From NCBI GenBank assembly GCA_900766055.1, contig CAAFTZ010000116.1, positions 1 to 64,000 on the forward strand: DNA of 64,000 nucleotides, given 5' to 3'. This document shows positions 8,599 through 20,266 of the stretch, in pieces. The notes below the pieces were generated by a model. It had not been told where the DNA came from, did no database searches, and saw only the letters and a program-made list of their open reading frames with translations. Made by a program: the position numbers and the translations under genes. The DNA is from an uncultured Parasutterella sp. (GTDB lineage Bacteria > Pseudomonadota > Gammaproteobacteria > Burkholderiales > Burkholderiaceae_F). Numbering within the stretch: position 1 is the stretch's first letter; the number at the start of each line of letters is the position of its first letter.

Positions 8599-9327
8599 TT
8601 ATAACTTAACAGGGGACACAGATACTTCCTCCGTATTTGCATCGTCCGAAGTTAATTTACCGTTTTCTTCCGTCGCTCCATCGGTGACTTCCGCCGCTTC
8701 ATTCTGCTGCAGTTTTGAGTCAATTAGCTTTCTTTTTTCAAGCTCCTCGGGAGTGATGATCGTGAAAAGACGAACAACTTGGACAACGCCAGGAACTCTT
8801 GATGCAATCTTGGAAATGATTTCAGCCTCTGTTTGAGTAACCGTTCCAAGGAGATAACAAATTCCCCTATCGACAACCACTTTTATTGAGGTCAAAGTCA
8901 CTTGTTTGTTATCCAGCAATGCCGCTCTGACTTTACTTGCCGTGATGGAATCATTCATCCTAGTCGTCAGAGAAGAATTAGGCTGCACTGCTAGCTCGTT
9001 GTATACCTTATTAACTTCATTAATAGACTTAACGATTTCTGTGGCCTTCTGTTTACTCGCTTCAGAGTCGATTTCACCGCTTAAGAGGACATTTCCCTCA
9101 TAAGAAGTTGTGGTGATATGGTTGGAGGCAAAATTTGTCTGACTTAGGTGCATGGCTGACTTTGCCTCGATAACGCCATCGTTTGCCACCGCCCCCGCAC
9201 TTCTCCTATCTGCGGCAACGGAAACTCCTGTGACCGCCGCTGATCCGATTAATACCGGCGCGCACGCAGTCGACATCAAAAGGGAAGAAGTAACACACAA
9301 AAAAATAGCTATACGAGAAGGTTTCAT
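8599..9327 (-). CDS. dolP: Outer-membrane BON-domain lipoprotein (DolP/YraP)
   Basis: 242 residues from the ATG at 9327. That start gives a clean lipoprotein signal with lipobox MSTAC; upstream starts at 9432 and 9378 add a hydrophilic leader that would spoil it. After the Cys come a GSAAVTG stretch and AADRRSAGAVANDG, a DolP hallmark, then two BON domains (about residues 50-115 and 125-190) and an acidic, low-complexity tail of about 45 residues rich in Glu and Thr. DolP binds anionic phospholipid and supports outer-membrane integrity and BAM function. The long acidic tail is not in the E. coli protein. Confidence 0.88.
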   Translation of the reverse strand: MKPSRIAIFLCVTSSLLMSTACAPVLIGSAAVTGVSVAADRRSAGAVANDGVIEAKSAMHLSQTNFASNHITTTSYEGNVLLSGEIDSEASKQKATEIVKSINEVNKVYNELAVQPNSSLTTRMNDSITASKVRAALLDNKQVTLTSIKVVVDRGICYLLGTVTQTEAEIISKIASRVPGVVQVVRLFTIITPEELEKRKLIDSKLQQNEAAEVTDGATEENGKLTSDDANTEEVSVSPVKL

Positions 9328-10400
9328 TTTGACCGTTACTGTTGAGTTAGTAGGGCAGTTCGCCTGCGTCCGCTCCATTTTACTAATTTCTATTAGGAAA
9401 CTTCGATATTCATGAATATTGAACGCCCTCATCCTTTAATTTATTGAAAAAATTTCTCAAAACTCCAACTTAGACAAGTTATCAACAAAGTTATCAATAA
9501 GATAACTTGTTGTTTATTAGAGACAAATTTAATGTACGAACAAAATCTTTAAACACTACCAAGGTCATGTCTTTTGAGACATCTAATCTTTGAAGTTATT
9601 CACGATATAAAACAATCAATACACAATATCTTTTATTAATCTATTAATAAAATGTGTATTAATAGAAATCCTAAAAAATGTTAATAAGTTAAATTTATCT
9701 AATGTTTTCAGGTAATTAAACAAACGATAACTTCGTTCAAAATCCTAAAACAATAGGTAAATTTATGTGGACAAATCTAGCTCACTGCATTTCATCATCT
9801 CTTTTTCCACGTCTTTTCCACAAAAATCTCAGACCTTAGCAATTGTTTTGTTCATAAAGTTCCGGTTTCTATCTCTGAAATCCGACACTTTGAGTTTTTA
9901 ACGCTATTAGCGGTGCTCCAACTTAATTCTCATATTAATTATTAATAGATATAGTATTAATAGCTTTCAAAATAATTGTTGATAACTTGGATTTGTACTT
10001 AATAAACAAACGATTGTAGTGTTGATAAGGAACTATAAAAACTGCTGACTACTAACTAAGAGCGGTTAACAAGATAGGGTCGGCTGTTTTTATTCACAAC
10101 TAAAGACAGAAGTTATTCACAATTTCTCAAAAAGAAGTTCCGAATAATCAATTGGATTGGAAACTTTGTTTTACAGGAAGTAATTTGGCGCGGCTTGGCA
10201 AATGAGGCTCAAGGGACACAATCTTCACCGGTTGAAGTCAAAGTAACAATTTAGCAAGATGCAAAAGCTGAAAAACTTACTTGAATCGAAGTTTAAGATG
10301 TGGTGTATGCTTGGTGTTAAAAGTTAAAGTTGACTTCAATTATTTTAAGATTAAAAGAAAAGGCCGACAACTGCCGACCTTTCCACTGTAATAAAAGAGA
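9328..10400. other. Candidate chromosomal replication origin (oriC), AT-rich, DnaA-box cluster
   Basis: About 1 kb without a plausible gene. DnaA-box-like nonamers (consensus TTATCCACA) occur at 9479-9487 (TTATCAACA), 9491-9499 (TTATCAATA), 9597-9605 (TTATTCACG), 9766-9774 (reverse TTGTCCACA), 9803-9811 (TTTTCCACG), 9814-9822 (TTTTCCACA), 9977-9985 and 10020-10028 (both reverse TTATCAACA), 10090-10098 and 10113-10121 (both TTATTCACA). The first pair lies within an inverted repeat, ACAAGTTATC at 9475-9484 and GATAACTTGT at 9501-9510. Very AT-rich tracts at about 9628-9700 and 9930-9962 could serve as unwinding elements. The right end holds the gyrB terminator. Against it: gyrB-dnaN-dnaA would then be transcribed towards the origin, against the fork. 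Confidence 0.65.
10350..10382 (-). terminator. Rho-independent terminator of gyrB
   Basis: On the minus strand a 9-pair stem (two G-T pairs) formed by 10360-10381 with a 4-base loop is followed by TTCTTTTAAT. It lies just after the gyrB stop. Confidence 0.75.
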
Positions 10401-12923
<2,523 letters not shown>

Positions 12924-12950
12924 CTAATATTCTGACCGTGAATTTCAAAG

Positions 12951-14126
12951 TTAAATTTTCATGGGCATAACGACAAACTTGAAGTTGTCGTTATCCGGCA
13001 TTCTGATTAAAGCCGGATTTTTCTGTTCGCCTAAGGAAATTCTGACGGAGTCGTTCTTCAACACATTCAAAACTTCGATGAGGTAGGCGACATTAAAACC
13101 GATTTCAATCGGAGAACCACTGTATTCAACGGAGATTTCGTCTTCGGCTTCCTCCATGTCCGCATTGTTGGCCGCGACATTAAGGTGCCCCGGTGTGAGG
13201 TTCCAGCGAACTCCCATAAGTTTGTCGGCTGTTAAAGTTGCGACACGCTGCAGGGAGCTCAGAAGTTCCTGACGTCCGACTCTGAATTCTTTTTCATTGT
13301 GTTCGGGAATGACTCGCTGATAGTCCGGGTAACGTCCTTCAACAAGCTTGGATAAAATCTCGATTCCGACGAATTTAAATTTGATTTGACGTTCGGAAAT
13401 GTAGACTTCGATGGGGTCCTGAGAATCGGGAATCAGCCGGACTAATTCTTTAACTGTCTTTCTCGGCAAAATGGCATCAAGCTTCTTATCTGCCGTTTTT
13501 TCTGCTTCGACATCACAAAGTGCCAGTCTATGGCCGTCGGTTGCAACGCCTCTTACTTTGTTGTTTTCAGCACAGATATAAACTCCATTCAAAAAGTAAC
13601 GGACATTGTTGACTGCGCAGGCAAAAGAGACCATGTTCAAAAGATATTTGAAACGAAGGCAGCTCATCGTAAAAGCATGTTCCAAATCTACTTCAGTAAT
13701 AACAGGGAACTCTTCTGCGCTGATTGTTTGGAGCTCGAACTTACTCTTGCCGGAGCTCAGGACTACGTGATCCCCTTTCTTGGAGAAAGAAAGCGGATTG
13801 GTGTCGGGAAGCGTCGCCAGAATATCCGTCAGTTTTCTTGCGGAAATCGTCGTGGACATTTCTGAATTTTCTTCACCTATTTCTGCAACGGTGAGGATTT
13901 GGAGATCAAGGTCGTTCGCGACTAAGGTTACCTGCTTCCCTTTTTGAACAAACAAGATGTTCGAAAGGACCGGCAAAGGCTGCTTTCTCTGGACGACACC
14001 GCTCACTGCCTGAATAGGCTTAAAGATATTCTCTTTTTTGGAGTTAATGAATACAGACGTTCCCGCTGCCTTATCCATGCCTTCATTTGCGGCAGCAGAT
14101 CCGTTATCTAACTTAGTTTCATCCAT
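12951..14126 (-). CDS. dnaN: DNA polymerase III beta sliding clamp
   Basis: 391 residues. The typical clamp begins near residue 27 (VFINSKKENIFKPIQAV), so the first 25 or so residues, rich in Asp, Asn, Ala and Gly, are an extra N-terminal extension. That extension is either real or a sign that translation starts at an internal codon. Three clamp repeats follow, with VATDGHRLA in the middle and a C-terminal ending in VVMPMKI. Lies 12 bases downstream of dnaA. Confidence 0.96.
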   Translation of the reverse strand: MDETKLDNGSAAANEGMDKAAGTSVFINSKKENIFKPIQAVSGVVQRKQPLPVLSNILFVQKGKQVTLVANDLDLQILTVAEIGEENSEMSTTISARKLTDILATLPDTNPLSFSKKGDHVVLSSGKSKFELQTISAEEFPVITEVDLEHAFTMSCLRFKYLLNMVSFACAVNNVRYFLNGVYICAENNKVRGVATDGHRLALCDVEAEKTADKKLDAILPRKTVKELVRLIPDSQDPIEVYISERQIKFKFVGIEILSKLVEGRYPDYQRVIPEHNEKEFRVGRQELLSSLQRVATLTADKLMGVRWNLTPGHLNVAANNADMEEAEDEISVEYSGSPIEIGFNVAYLIEVLNVLKNDSVRISLGEQKNPALIRMPDNDNFKFVVMPMKI

Positions 14127-14138
14127 TATCGATCTCCG

Positions 14139-15512
14139 TTAGTTCCAATTTTTTAAATCTTGTTCAATCAAATGAAGCGTGTGATTCAGTTCTTGGTTCT
14201 GAGCACGTTCTTTTGTGATTTTCTTAACAGCATATAGAACGGTAGCGTGGTCTCTTCCGCCGAATGCGTATCCGATCTCAATAAGACTCTTTTGAGTCAG
14301 CTCTTTTGCAAGATACATCGCTATTTGGCGCGCATATGCGACATTGGCCACCCTTCTCTTTGAGTGCATGTCCGCGATTTTGATATTGAAATGTTCAGCA
14401 GTGGACTGCTGAATATTTTCAATTGAGATACGTCCTGTTCCCGTAATTCCCTGCAGAGCCTCTTTAGCAAGCTCCTCGGTAATAGGTTTTTTAAAGACTT
14501 CCGCACGCATAATCACGCTATTAAGAGCACCCTCGAGCTCTCGAATATTCGTATTTAAACGAGTAGCAATGAGGTAAGCGACCTCTAACGGAAGTTTGAC
14601 GCCCTGTTGTTTGGCCTTCTGTAAAAGAATCGCGGCTCTTAATTCAAACTCGGCGGGCTCAATGGAGACGGATAGACCGGCTCCGAATCTTTAAATCAAA
14701 AGCTCATCAAAGTCAGATAACTGACGAGCATAGGTATCGCAGGTCAAAATGATCTGCTTGTTTTTTGGAAGCAGTGCTTCAAAAATATTAAAGAGACGCT
14801 GCTGTGTCCCGCCGCGTTTGCATAAAAACTGGACGTCGTCGATCAGGAGAGCATCGAGATTTCTGTATTTATTATCAAACTTTTGAATCTTCTCGTCAGA
14901 GTAGCGGCCGCCAGCAGACAGAGAAACGACCTCATTAATAAAACGGTTCGCTGAGATGCACAAAAGATTGGTGTTCGGATTATCCTCGAGGATCTTTCGG
15001 CCGACCGCGTGCATCAGGTGAGTTTTTCCTAAACCGACACCGCCGTAGATAAACAAGGGATTGCAGCGCTCTCCGGGAAATTCTGCAACTAACATTGCCG
15101 AACTTCTTGCGACGCGATTGGCATTTCCAATGACAAAAGTATCAAAAGTCAGACCGGAGTGAAGGCCGCATTTGGTCGCAATTTCATCGATGGATTTTGG
15201 AGCTTTTTCCTCTTCCGGGAAAGTATTGGCAGGCCCGGTCAAAGGCTCGGAAATCATCGCGCCTTTATTGGGATCTTTCACTGTTATTTTAAGTTTTATC
15301 TCACGGCCGCAGATTTCGGAGGCTTTTTCCTCAATATCTTTTTCATACTGCGCCTTGATGAATTTACTATGTGGAACAGAAGGTACACTAATATTAATAA
15401 TGTCAGGCTCGCTGTCCTCAGTGAATTCAACCTTTCCAAACCACGGAACGAAGACTTCTTCAGGAATAGTATTCTTGAGAAAGGCTAACACCGACTTCCA
15501 AACTTCACGCAT
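14139..15512 (-). pseudogene. dnaA: Chromosomal replication initiator DnaA with an in-frame stop
   Basis: 458 codons in a single frame with one internal TAA, codon 274 (14691-14693). Before the stop lie domain I (MREVWKSVLAFLK), a short linker, and most of the AAA+ domain with Walker A GGVGLGKTHL and Walker B LLIDDVQFL. After the stop the same frame goes straight on with RFGAGLSVSIEP, LEGALNSVI and the DNA-binding domain IV with the signature GGRDHATVLYAVKKI. In relatives the residue at the stop is the Ser of the SRF motif, whose Arg is the arginine finger, so one base change (TCA to TAA) would explain it. DnaA is essential, so a sequence or assembly error is likeliest. Read-through, re-initiation (GTG at 14516 or ATG at 14510) or a second dnaA elsewhere are alternatives. 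Confidence 0.9.
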
Positions 15513-15591
15513 TTAAGTTTCCGAGAATAACTTGTCGACTCTGAGTCTATTTTCAAACTAAACGATCATTGTACCTTATTTGGCGTTATCT

Positions 15592-15658
15592 CCTATTAAG
15601 ATAATAGGGGTATAGCAGGCACAAATAAAAAGGCGCTAAACACCGTCTAAAACGCCTT
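15592..15658 (-). terminator. Hairpin and terminator-like leader upstream of dnaA
   Basis: Read leftward, AAGGCG (15653-15658) pairs with CGCCTT (15630-15635) and is followed by TTTTATTTGTG, a terminator shape. A further hairpin CCTATTA/TAATAGG with a 3-base loop lies at 15592-15608. Both precede the dnaA start at 15512 on its own strand. They could attenuate dnaA transcription, or end a short antisense transcript from the rpmH promoter region. Confidence 0.4.
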
Positions 15659-15761
15659 AAGCTCCGATTGCATAATTTTTGCGACAGATCTGTTTACGAA
15701 TAAGAAGAGCGCTCAAAAAGAGGGCTCCATAAAAAGCCGTAACAAAATAATTTCTTTTAAT

Positions 15762-15791
15762 TTGACAAGTTACGTTCTAATGAAGTCTAAT
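15762..15791 (+). promoter_or_regulatory. Sigma-70-type promoter for rpmH
   Basis: TTGACA at 15762-15767 and TCTAAT at 15786-15791, spaced by 18 bases, 95 bases before the rpmH start. A perfect 8-pair hairpin (TTAGGGGA 15807-15814, TCCCCTAA 15819-15826, loop TCGG) would lie near the 5' end of the mRNA. The rest of 15513-15885 holds no gene I can support. Confidence 0.6.
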
Positions 15792-15885
15792 ATGTGGTTT
15801 CTCAAATTAGGGGATCGGTCCCCTAACAGCATTAGTAATTTTAGTTTTTGCGGCCGTTCGCCTGGCCGATTTAAAAGGAATAAAA

Positions 15886-16026
15886 ATGGCAACAAAACGT
15901 ACATACCAGCCTTCTAAGGTTAAACGTGCTCGTACACACGGTTTCCTCGTTCGCAGCCGCACTCGCGGCGGCCGTAAGGTGCTTGCTGCTCGTCGTCGCA
16001 AAGGACGTCACGTTTTAGCTCTTTAA
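15886..16026 (+). CDS. rpmH: 50S ribosomal protein L34
   Basis: 46 residues, very basic, with the typical KRTYQPSK start, the [15 protein letters not shown] core and the ARRRKGRH end. A good Shine-Dalgarno (AAAGGAA) lies 5 bases before the ATG. First gene of the rpmH-rnpA-yidD-yidC run, divergent from dnaA as in most proteobacteria. Confidence 0.98.
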   Translation: MATKRTYQPSKVKRARTHGFLVRSRTRGGRKVLAARRRKGRHVLAL

Positions 16027-16051
16027 TCCTTAAGGATTATTCAAATTAACG

Positions 16052-16507
16052 ATGGCGTTAGGGGGCCGGGCTAATTCTTTTCCTCAAAAAGCAAAAATCA
16101 AGAAGTCTCTGGATTTTTTGACCGTTTTAAAAGCAAGAGGGAAAGGAGTCGTTAGACTTTCTGGACAATGGTTCGAGTTGAAGGCAGTCCTTACCCAAGG
16201 AAAAGTCTCCTCAAGATTCGGTCTTACGGTCGGAAAACATTTTTCTAAACGTTCAGTAGACCGAAATCTGGTGAAAAGAATATTGAGGGAAGCCATTAGG
16301 CACTCGGTTCTTACTCATCCCGCTGAGTCCCCTTCCGCACTCCAAAGCCGAACATTCGTTCTCCGCTTAAAAAAGAAAGTTCTGGTGCCTGCTGAAGGCG
16401 CCCGTCTAAACTCTCTTAAAAAAGAATTATCGGAGGATGCGAACCGACTGTTGAGCCAGTTAGAGGCAAGAATTCAGGTTCTTGATCAAGGAAAAAAAGA
16501 TGATTAA
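16052..16507 (+). CDS. rnpA: Ribonuclease P protein component
   Basis: Protein subunit of RNase P, which removes tRNA 5' leaders. 151 residues with the RNR motif region KRSVDRNLVKRILREA near residue 69. The C-terminal half is somewhat longer than in E. coli. Overlaps the start of yidD by 8 bases. Confidence 0.95.
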   Translation: MALGGRANSFPQKAKIKKSLDFLTVLKARGKGVVRLSGQWFELKAVLTQGKVSSRFGLTVGKHFSKRSVDRNLVKRILREAIRHSVLTHPAESPSALQSRTFVLRLKKKVLVPAEGARLNSLKKELSEDANRLLSQLEARIQVLDQGKKDD

Positions 16508-16811
16508 AAATCTCTGTCTTTTCATGATCAGGGGTTACCAGTTTCTTTTTTCGCCTTGGGTTGGCCACAACTGTCGGTTTCTTCCTACCTGTTCTCAATA
16601 TTCCTACACATCCATACAGAGATTCGGTGCCATCCGGGGAGTTTGGCTTACGTTTTTTCGGATTCTCCGCTGCAACCCCTTCGGGGGAAGCGGGATTGAC
16701 GAAGTTCCTGACAAATTCAAGTGGAATTGTTGGTGCCGGGATTGTTCGGATCAGGAATCTCAGGCGTATTTTTTTCAATCTAAATTAGAGAAATCAAATC
16801 ATGGGAAGTGA
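16500..16811 (+). CDS. yidD: Membrane protein insertion efficiency factor YidD
   Basis: Short membrane-associated protein that helps YidC. The ATG at 16500 gives 103 residues with FLFSPWVGHNCRFLPTCSQY, the family hallmark with its cysteines, and RCNPFGGSG. An earlier ATG at 16482 inside rnpA is less likely. The C-terminal tail of about 25 residues is Cys- and Trp-containing and extends 11 bases into yidC. Confidence 0.92.
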   Translation: MIKNLCLFMIRGYQFLFSPWVGHNCRFLPTCSQYSYTSIQRFGAIRGVWLTFFRILRCNPFGGSGIDEVPDKFKWNCWCRDCSDQESQAYFFQSKLEKSNHGK

Positions 16812-18498
16812 TATTCAAAGAGCCCTCCTATGGATTCTTTTCGGTCTTTCCGCCTTTATGCTGTACGACCGTTGGGAAGTCTACAACGGTCGCCCGTCCT
16901 TCTTCGGGGCTGAAACTCAGCAGGTTGCGACGACGGAAGCACCTAAGAATGAGGCAGCCCTTCCGAGCCAGTCGCAGACAGCATCTCTGCCTGCTGAAGT
17001 TAAAGCAGCAGTGAAGGCTGAACCGATTCAGGTTGAAACAGACCTCCTCAAGCTTTCCTTTGATCCGGAAGGTGCCGTCATCATCGGTTCTGAACTTCGA
17101 AAAGAAAAGCAGACCATTCCTTGGACGGATACCGGCCTTGTCGGCATGATTCTCGGAAACAAGGCTGAAACGCCTGCTGATGTGGTTCTCTTTACAGAAC
17201 AAAAAGGAAGAACTTATTTAGCGCAGACCGGTTTAATCGGCGGTCCGTACCCGACCCATAAGACTCAATTTAAATTGGTCCCGGGCCCTCTCAAGATGGC
17301 TGACGGCCAGGATAATCTCATCGTTAAATTTGAAGGTGAATCCGGCGGAGTTAAAGTCATTAAGAGCTTTACGTTTGAACGCGGTCATTACGGCATCAAA
17401 GTCTCTCATGAAGTAGTTAATAACACGGCATCCGAGATCAAGCCGTCCGTTTATTATCAGCTGACTCGCGACGGTGAAAAGCCTGAAGGCGAAAGCACCA
17501 TGGTCAACGCCTATACCGGTGCCGCTGTTTACACAGAGAAGGACAAGTTCCAGAAGGTTAGCTTCTCTGACATCGCCGACGGAGATAAAGATTTCCAGGC
17601 AAAAGCTGATAACGGCTGGATTGCTATGATTCAGCACTACTTCGTCTCTGCTTGGGTTCCTACGCAAGGCGTAGAGCGTGAAAACTACACGAATACGGTA
17701 GGCGACAAGCTTTATGCCGTAGGCAGCATCCAGCAGATGGATACGATTGCCCCTAACTCCTCCAAGACAATTGAAGCTACGCTTTACTCCGGTCCTCAGG
17801 ATCAGACTCGTTTAGACGCTATTGCTCCGGGACTGTCCTTAGTTGTGGATTACGGCTGGCTTACTTTCTTAGCGAAACCGATTTACTGGCTTCTTTCTTT
17901 CCTTTACGGAATTGTCGGTAACTGGGGCTGGGCCATCGTTCTGCTGACCTGTATCGTTAAAGCCATTCTCTATCCGCTCTCCTTGGCCGGCTATCGCTCT
18001 ATGGCCAAGATGAAAGATCTTGGACCGCGTATGAAAGCGCTCAAAGAAAAATATGGCGACGACAAGCAGCGTCTTAACATGGCAATGATGGAGATGTATA
18101 AGACAGAGAAGATCAATCCTGTCGGCGGCTGCCTCCCGATTGCATTGCAGCTCCCCGTCTTCTTAGCTTTGTACTGGGTGCTTCTGGCCTCTGTTGAACT
18201 GAGAGATGCTCCCTGGATCTTCTGGGTTACTGACTTGGCAGCCCCTGATCCTTGGTTCATTCTTCCGATTCTTATGATCATCACGATGGTCATTCAGTTC
18301 AAGCTGAACCCCACACCGCCTGATCCTGTCCAGGCGAAAATGATGGCCATTATGCCGTTTGTCTTCGGTATTATGTTTATCTTCTTTGCCTCCGGTTTGG
18401 TTCTTTACTGGCTTGTCAACAATATCTTGTCAATCATTCAGCAATATGTTGTGAACAAACAAATAGAGGCAGACAGAATAAAACGGCAGTCTAACTAA
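16801..18498 (+). CDS. yidC: Membrane protein insertase YidC
   Basis: 565 residues. An N-terminal anchor (about 7-20) precedes a low-complexity linker, a periplasmic beta-supersandwich domain (about 70-345) and the five-helix conserved insertase core (about 355-550). The core includes GWAIVLLTCIVKAILYPLS with its hydrophilic-groove Arg farther on and the GGCLPIALQLPVFLALYWVL segment. Inserts membrane proteins, including Foc of ATP synthase, whose genes lie downstream in this window. Confidence 0.97.
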   Translation: MGSDIQRALLWILFGLSAFMLYDRWEVYNGRPSFFGAETQQVATTEAPKNEAALPSQSQTASLPAEVKAAVKAEPIQVETDLLKLSFDPEGAVIIGSELRKEKQTIPWTDTGLVGMILGNKAETPADVVLFTEQKGRTYLAQTGLIGGPYPTHKTQFKLVPGPLKMADGQDNLIVKFEGESGGVKVIKSFTFERGHYGIKVSHEVVNNTASEIKPSVYYQLTRDGEKPEGESTMVNAYTGAAVYTEKDKFQKVSFSDIADGDKDFQAKADNGWIAMIQHYFVSAWVPTQGVERENYTNTVGDKLYAVGSIQQMDTIAPNSSKTIEATLYSGPQDQTRLDAIAPGLSLVVDYGWLTFLAKPIYWLLSFLYGIVGNWGWAIVLLTCIVKAILYPLSLAGYRSMAKMKDLGPRMKALKEKYGDDKQRLNMAMMEMYKTEKINPVGGCLPIALQLPVFLALYWVLLASVELRDAPWIFWVTDLAAPDPWFILPILMIITMVIQFKLNPTPPDPVQAKMMAIMPFVFGIMFIFFASGLVLYWLVNNILSIIQQYVVNKQIEADRIKRQSN

Positions 18499-18505
18499 TA
18501 AAAAA

Positions 18506-18542
18506 TCGGGTCCATCTCTCTGAGTCGGACCCGAAATTTTTT
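18506..18542 (+). terminator. Rho-independent terminator after yidC
   Basis: TCGGGTCC (18506-18513) pairs with GGACCCGA (18527-18534), followed by an AT-rich tail with TTTTTTT. It ends the rpmH-yidC transcript. Confidence 0.85.
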
Positions 18543-18546
18543 TGTT

Positions 18547-18837
18547 TTATCTTTTTTGCCAATAACCCAAAAGCAGGATCGGCCAAACCCAAACGCTGAT
18601 GATCCAAAGAATTAGGGAGACAAGAGTCATTGGTTTGGTCGAATTTCGGGTAATGAAACAAAGTATTCCTGCACCAAGCACAGACCATGCAAGGATTAAA
18701 ATGTAGGCCGTTGCTCGGGCAGTGTAGGAGTCACCGATGAAGCTGCCGACCCAGGCAGCGATCGGGAGTGCGATTAGGACAGCGATGGCGGCTCCGACGA
18801 GGCGAGATAATTCGTTGTTATTCTGCTTCAAACTCAT
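18547..18837 (-). CDS. Small three-helix membrane protein, unknown function
   Basis: 96 residues from the ATG at 18837, with hydrophobic segments at about 13-32, 40-60 and 68-88 and a C-terminal GYWQKR. I do not recognise the family. The gene is opposite to yidC and mnmE. Its start is only 14 bases from the mnmE start, so each promoter must lie within the other coding region. A longer start at 18876 would overlap mnmE and looks less likely. Confidence 0.55.
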   Translation of the reverse strand: MSLKQNNNELSRLVGAAIAVLIALPIAAWVGSFIGDSYTARATAYILILAWSVLGAGILCFITRNSTKPMTLVSLILWIISVWVWPILLLGYWQKR

Positions 18838-18851
18838 TCTTAGGTATCTAA

Positions 18852-20243
18852 ATGTCTTTAGTGAAAACTTCACCAATCATAGCAATAGCAACCGGAAACG
18901 GAAACGCTGGCGTTGGTATCGTTAGAATTTCCGGCGGGGAAGATGATGTAAAAGCTCTTTTCCAGAAGATGTTCCCAGGAAAAGAAATCAAACCCCGTTA
19001 TGCAGAATTGCTTCCAATCCGTGACACTCAAGGTCAAATATTGGATACCGGTATTGTTATATATTTTCGGGCACCTTTTTCTTATACCGGAGAATCTGTT
19101 CTTGAACTGCAGGTTCACGGCGGCAGAGTTCTTCTCAACTGGATTGTCCAGGAAGTGCTTGTACTCGGAAAAGAGTTAGGCTTAAGACAAGCCCTCCCCG
19201 GTGAGTTTACGGAACGCGCTTTTTTAAATGGAAAAATTGATTTAGTTCAGGCTGAAGCGGTCGCAGATCTTATTGAAGCAAATTCCAGGAATGCGGCAAA
19301 AGCTGCTTCTCGTTCTTTGACGGGAGAATTTTCCAATAAAGTTAACGTATTAAACGAAGCGTTAATTAATCTTCGAGTTGAAGTTGAAGCTATTTTAGAT
19401 TTTCCTGAAGAAGAGATTGACTTCTTGTCTGAATACCAGAGTCAGGAAAAGTTAGAAGATATCCAGAATAGACTAGAGAGCGTTTTGGATTCCGCACGTC
19501 AGGGCGAGATCTTGCGAGACGGTCTGAGAGTTGCACTCGTTGGCGAGACCAATGTCGGTAAGTCCAGTCTTTTGAACTATTTAGCAGGCGAAGAAATTGC
19601 TATTGTTTCTGACATCGCCGGTACTACTAGAGATAAGATCCAAACTGACCTTATTATTTCCGGAGTGCCTTTTCACTTTGTAGATACGGCTGGGATTCGT
19701 GAAACAGAAGATCGAATTGAACAGATTGGCATTGAAAGGACTAAGCAGGAAATATCCAAGGCTGATGTTATTTTAGAAATTAGAGATATTAGAGATCGGC
19801 AAAATCAGAATAAAGACTCGATGAAAACAGCTCTGGAAATGATTAAAGGAAAAGATGTTCCGATCATTACTGTTTTGAATAAAGTCGATCTTATTTCATC
19901 CCCTATTCTGAACACAAAAGATGTTTCACGTGGAACGATTATTGAAACCTCAGCTGTGACTGGAAAAGGGATGCAGGAATTGAAATCTGAACTTCTGAAA
20001 CTGGCAGGTTTTTCAGAAAATCAGTCAATCTATATGGCTCGAGAGCGTCATATCCATAACCTACTTAATGTTAAAGAATCGTTAAAGCGAGCCGCTTCTT
20101 ACCTGAATTCAAGTAGCCCTCAACTTGAGTTATTTGCAGAAGAATTAAGAGGAGCTTCCGATGAGCTGGGAGAAATTACCGGGAAGATATCTTCTGACGA
20201 TCTTTTAGGAAAAATCTTTAGTGGTTTTTGTATTGGCAAGTAA
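18852..20243 (+). CDS. mnmE: tRNA uridine-34 modification GTPase MnmE
   Basis: Works with MnmG to make cmnm5U34 in wobble positions. 463 residues: N-terminal folate-binding domain ([20 protein letters not shown]), helical domain, inserted G domain with GETNVGKSS, the switch DTAGIRE and NKVD, and the diagnostic C-terminal FCIGK. A parS-like site lies inside the gene at 19922-19937. Confidence 0.97.
   Translation: MSLVKTSPIIAIATGNGNAGVGIVRISGGEDDVKALFQKMFPGKEIKPRYAELLPIRDTQGQILDTGIVIYFRAPFSYTGESVLELQVHGGRVLLNWIVQEVLVLGKELGLRQALPGEFTERAFLNGKIDLVQAEAVADLIEANSRNAAKAASRSLTGEFSNKVNVLNEALINLRVEVEAILDFPEEEIDFLSEYQSQEKLEDIQNRLESVLDSARQGEILRDGLRVALVGETNVGKSSLLNYLAGEEIAIVSDIAGTTRDKIQTDLIISGVPFHFVDTAGIRETEDRIEQIGIERTKQEISKADVILEIRDIRDRQNQNKDSMKTALEMIKGKDVPIITVLNKVDLISSPILNTKDVSRGTIIETSAVTGKGMQELKSELLKLAGFSENQSIYMARERHIHNLLNVKESLKRAASYLNSSSPQLELFAEELRGASDELGEITGKISSDDLLGKIFSGFCIGK
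19922..19937. promoter_or_regulatory. parS-like centromere site inside mnmE
   Basis: TGTTTCACGTGGAACG, 15 of 16 positions identical to the neighbouring site at 20246 and close to the bacterial parS consensus TGTTTCACGTGAAACA. ParB and ParA are encoded about 8 kb away. Confidence 0.75.
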
Positions 20244-20245
20244 GC

Positions 20246-20261
20246 TGTTTCACGTGGAACA
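20246..20261. promoter_or_regulatory. parS centromere site between mnmE and mnmG
   Basis: TGTTTCACGTGGAACA, one mismatch from the perfect palindromic consensus. It lies in the short gap just upstream of the mnmG start at 20267. Confidence 0.85.
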
Positions 20262-20266
20262 AAAAG

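Noticed and set aside
14691..14693. TAA recoded to an amino acid genome-wide
   Set aside because: TAA ends many well-defined genes in the window, so general recoding is impossible; only a local event or an error remains.
15513..15885. oriC in the rpmH-dnaA gap
   Set aside because: No clear DnaA-box-like nonamers there; kept only as a fallback if GC skew contradicts the 9433-10350 site.
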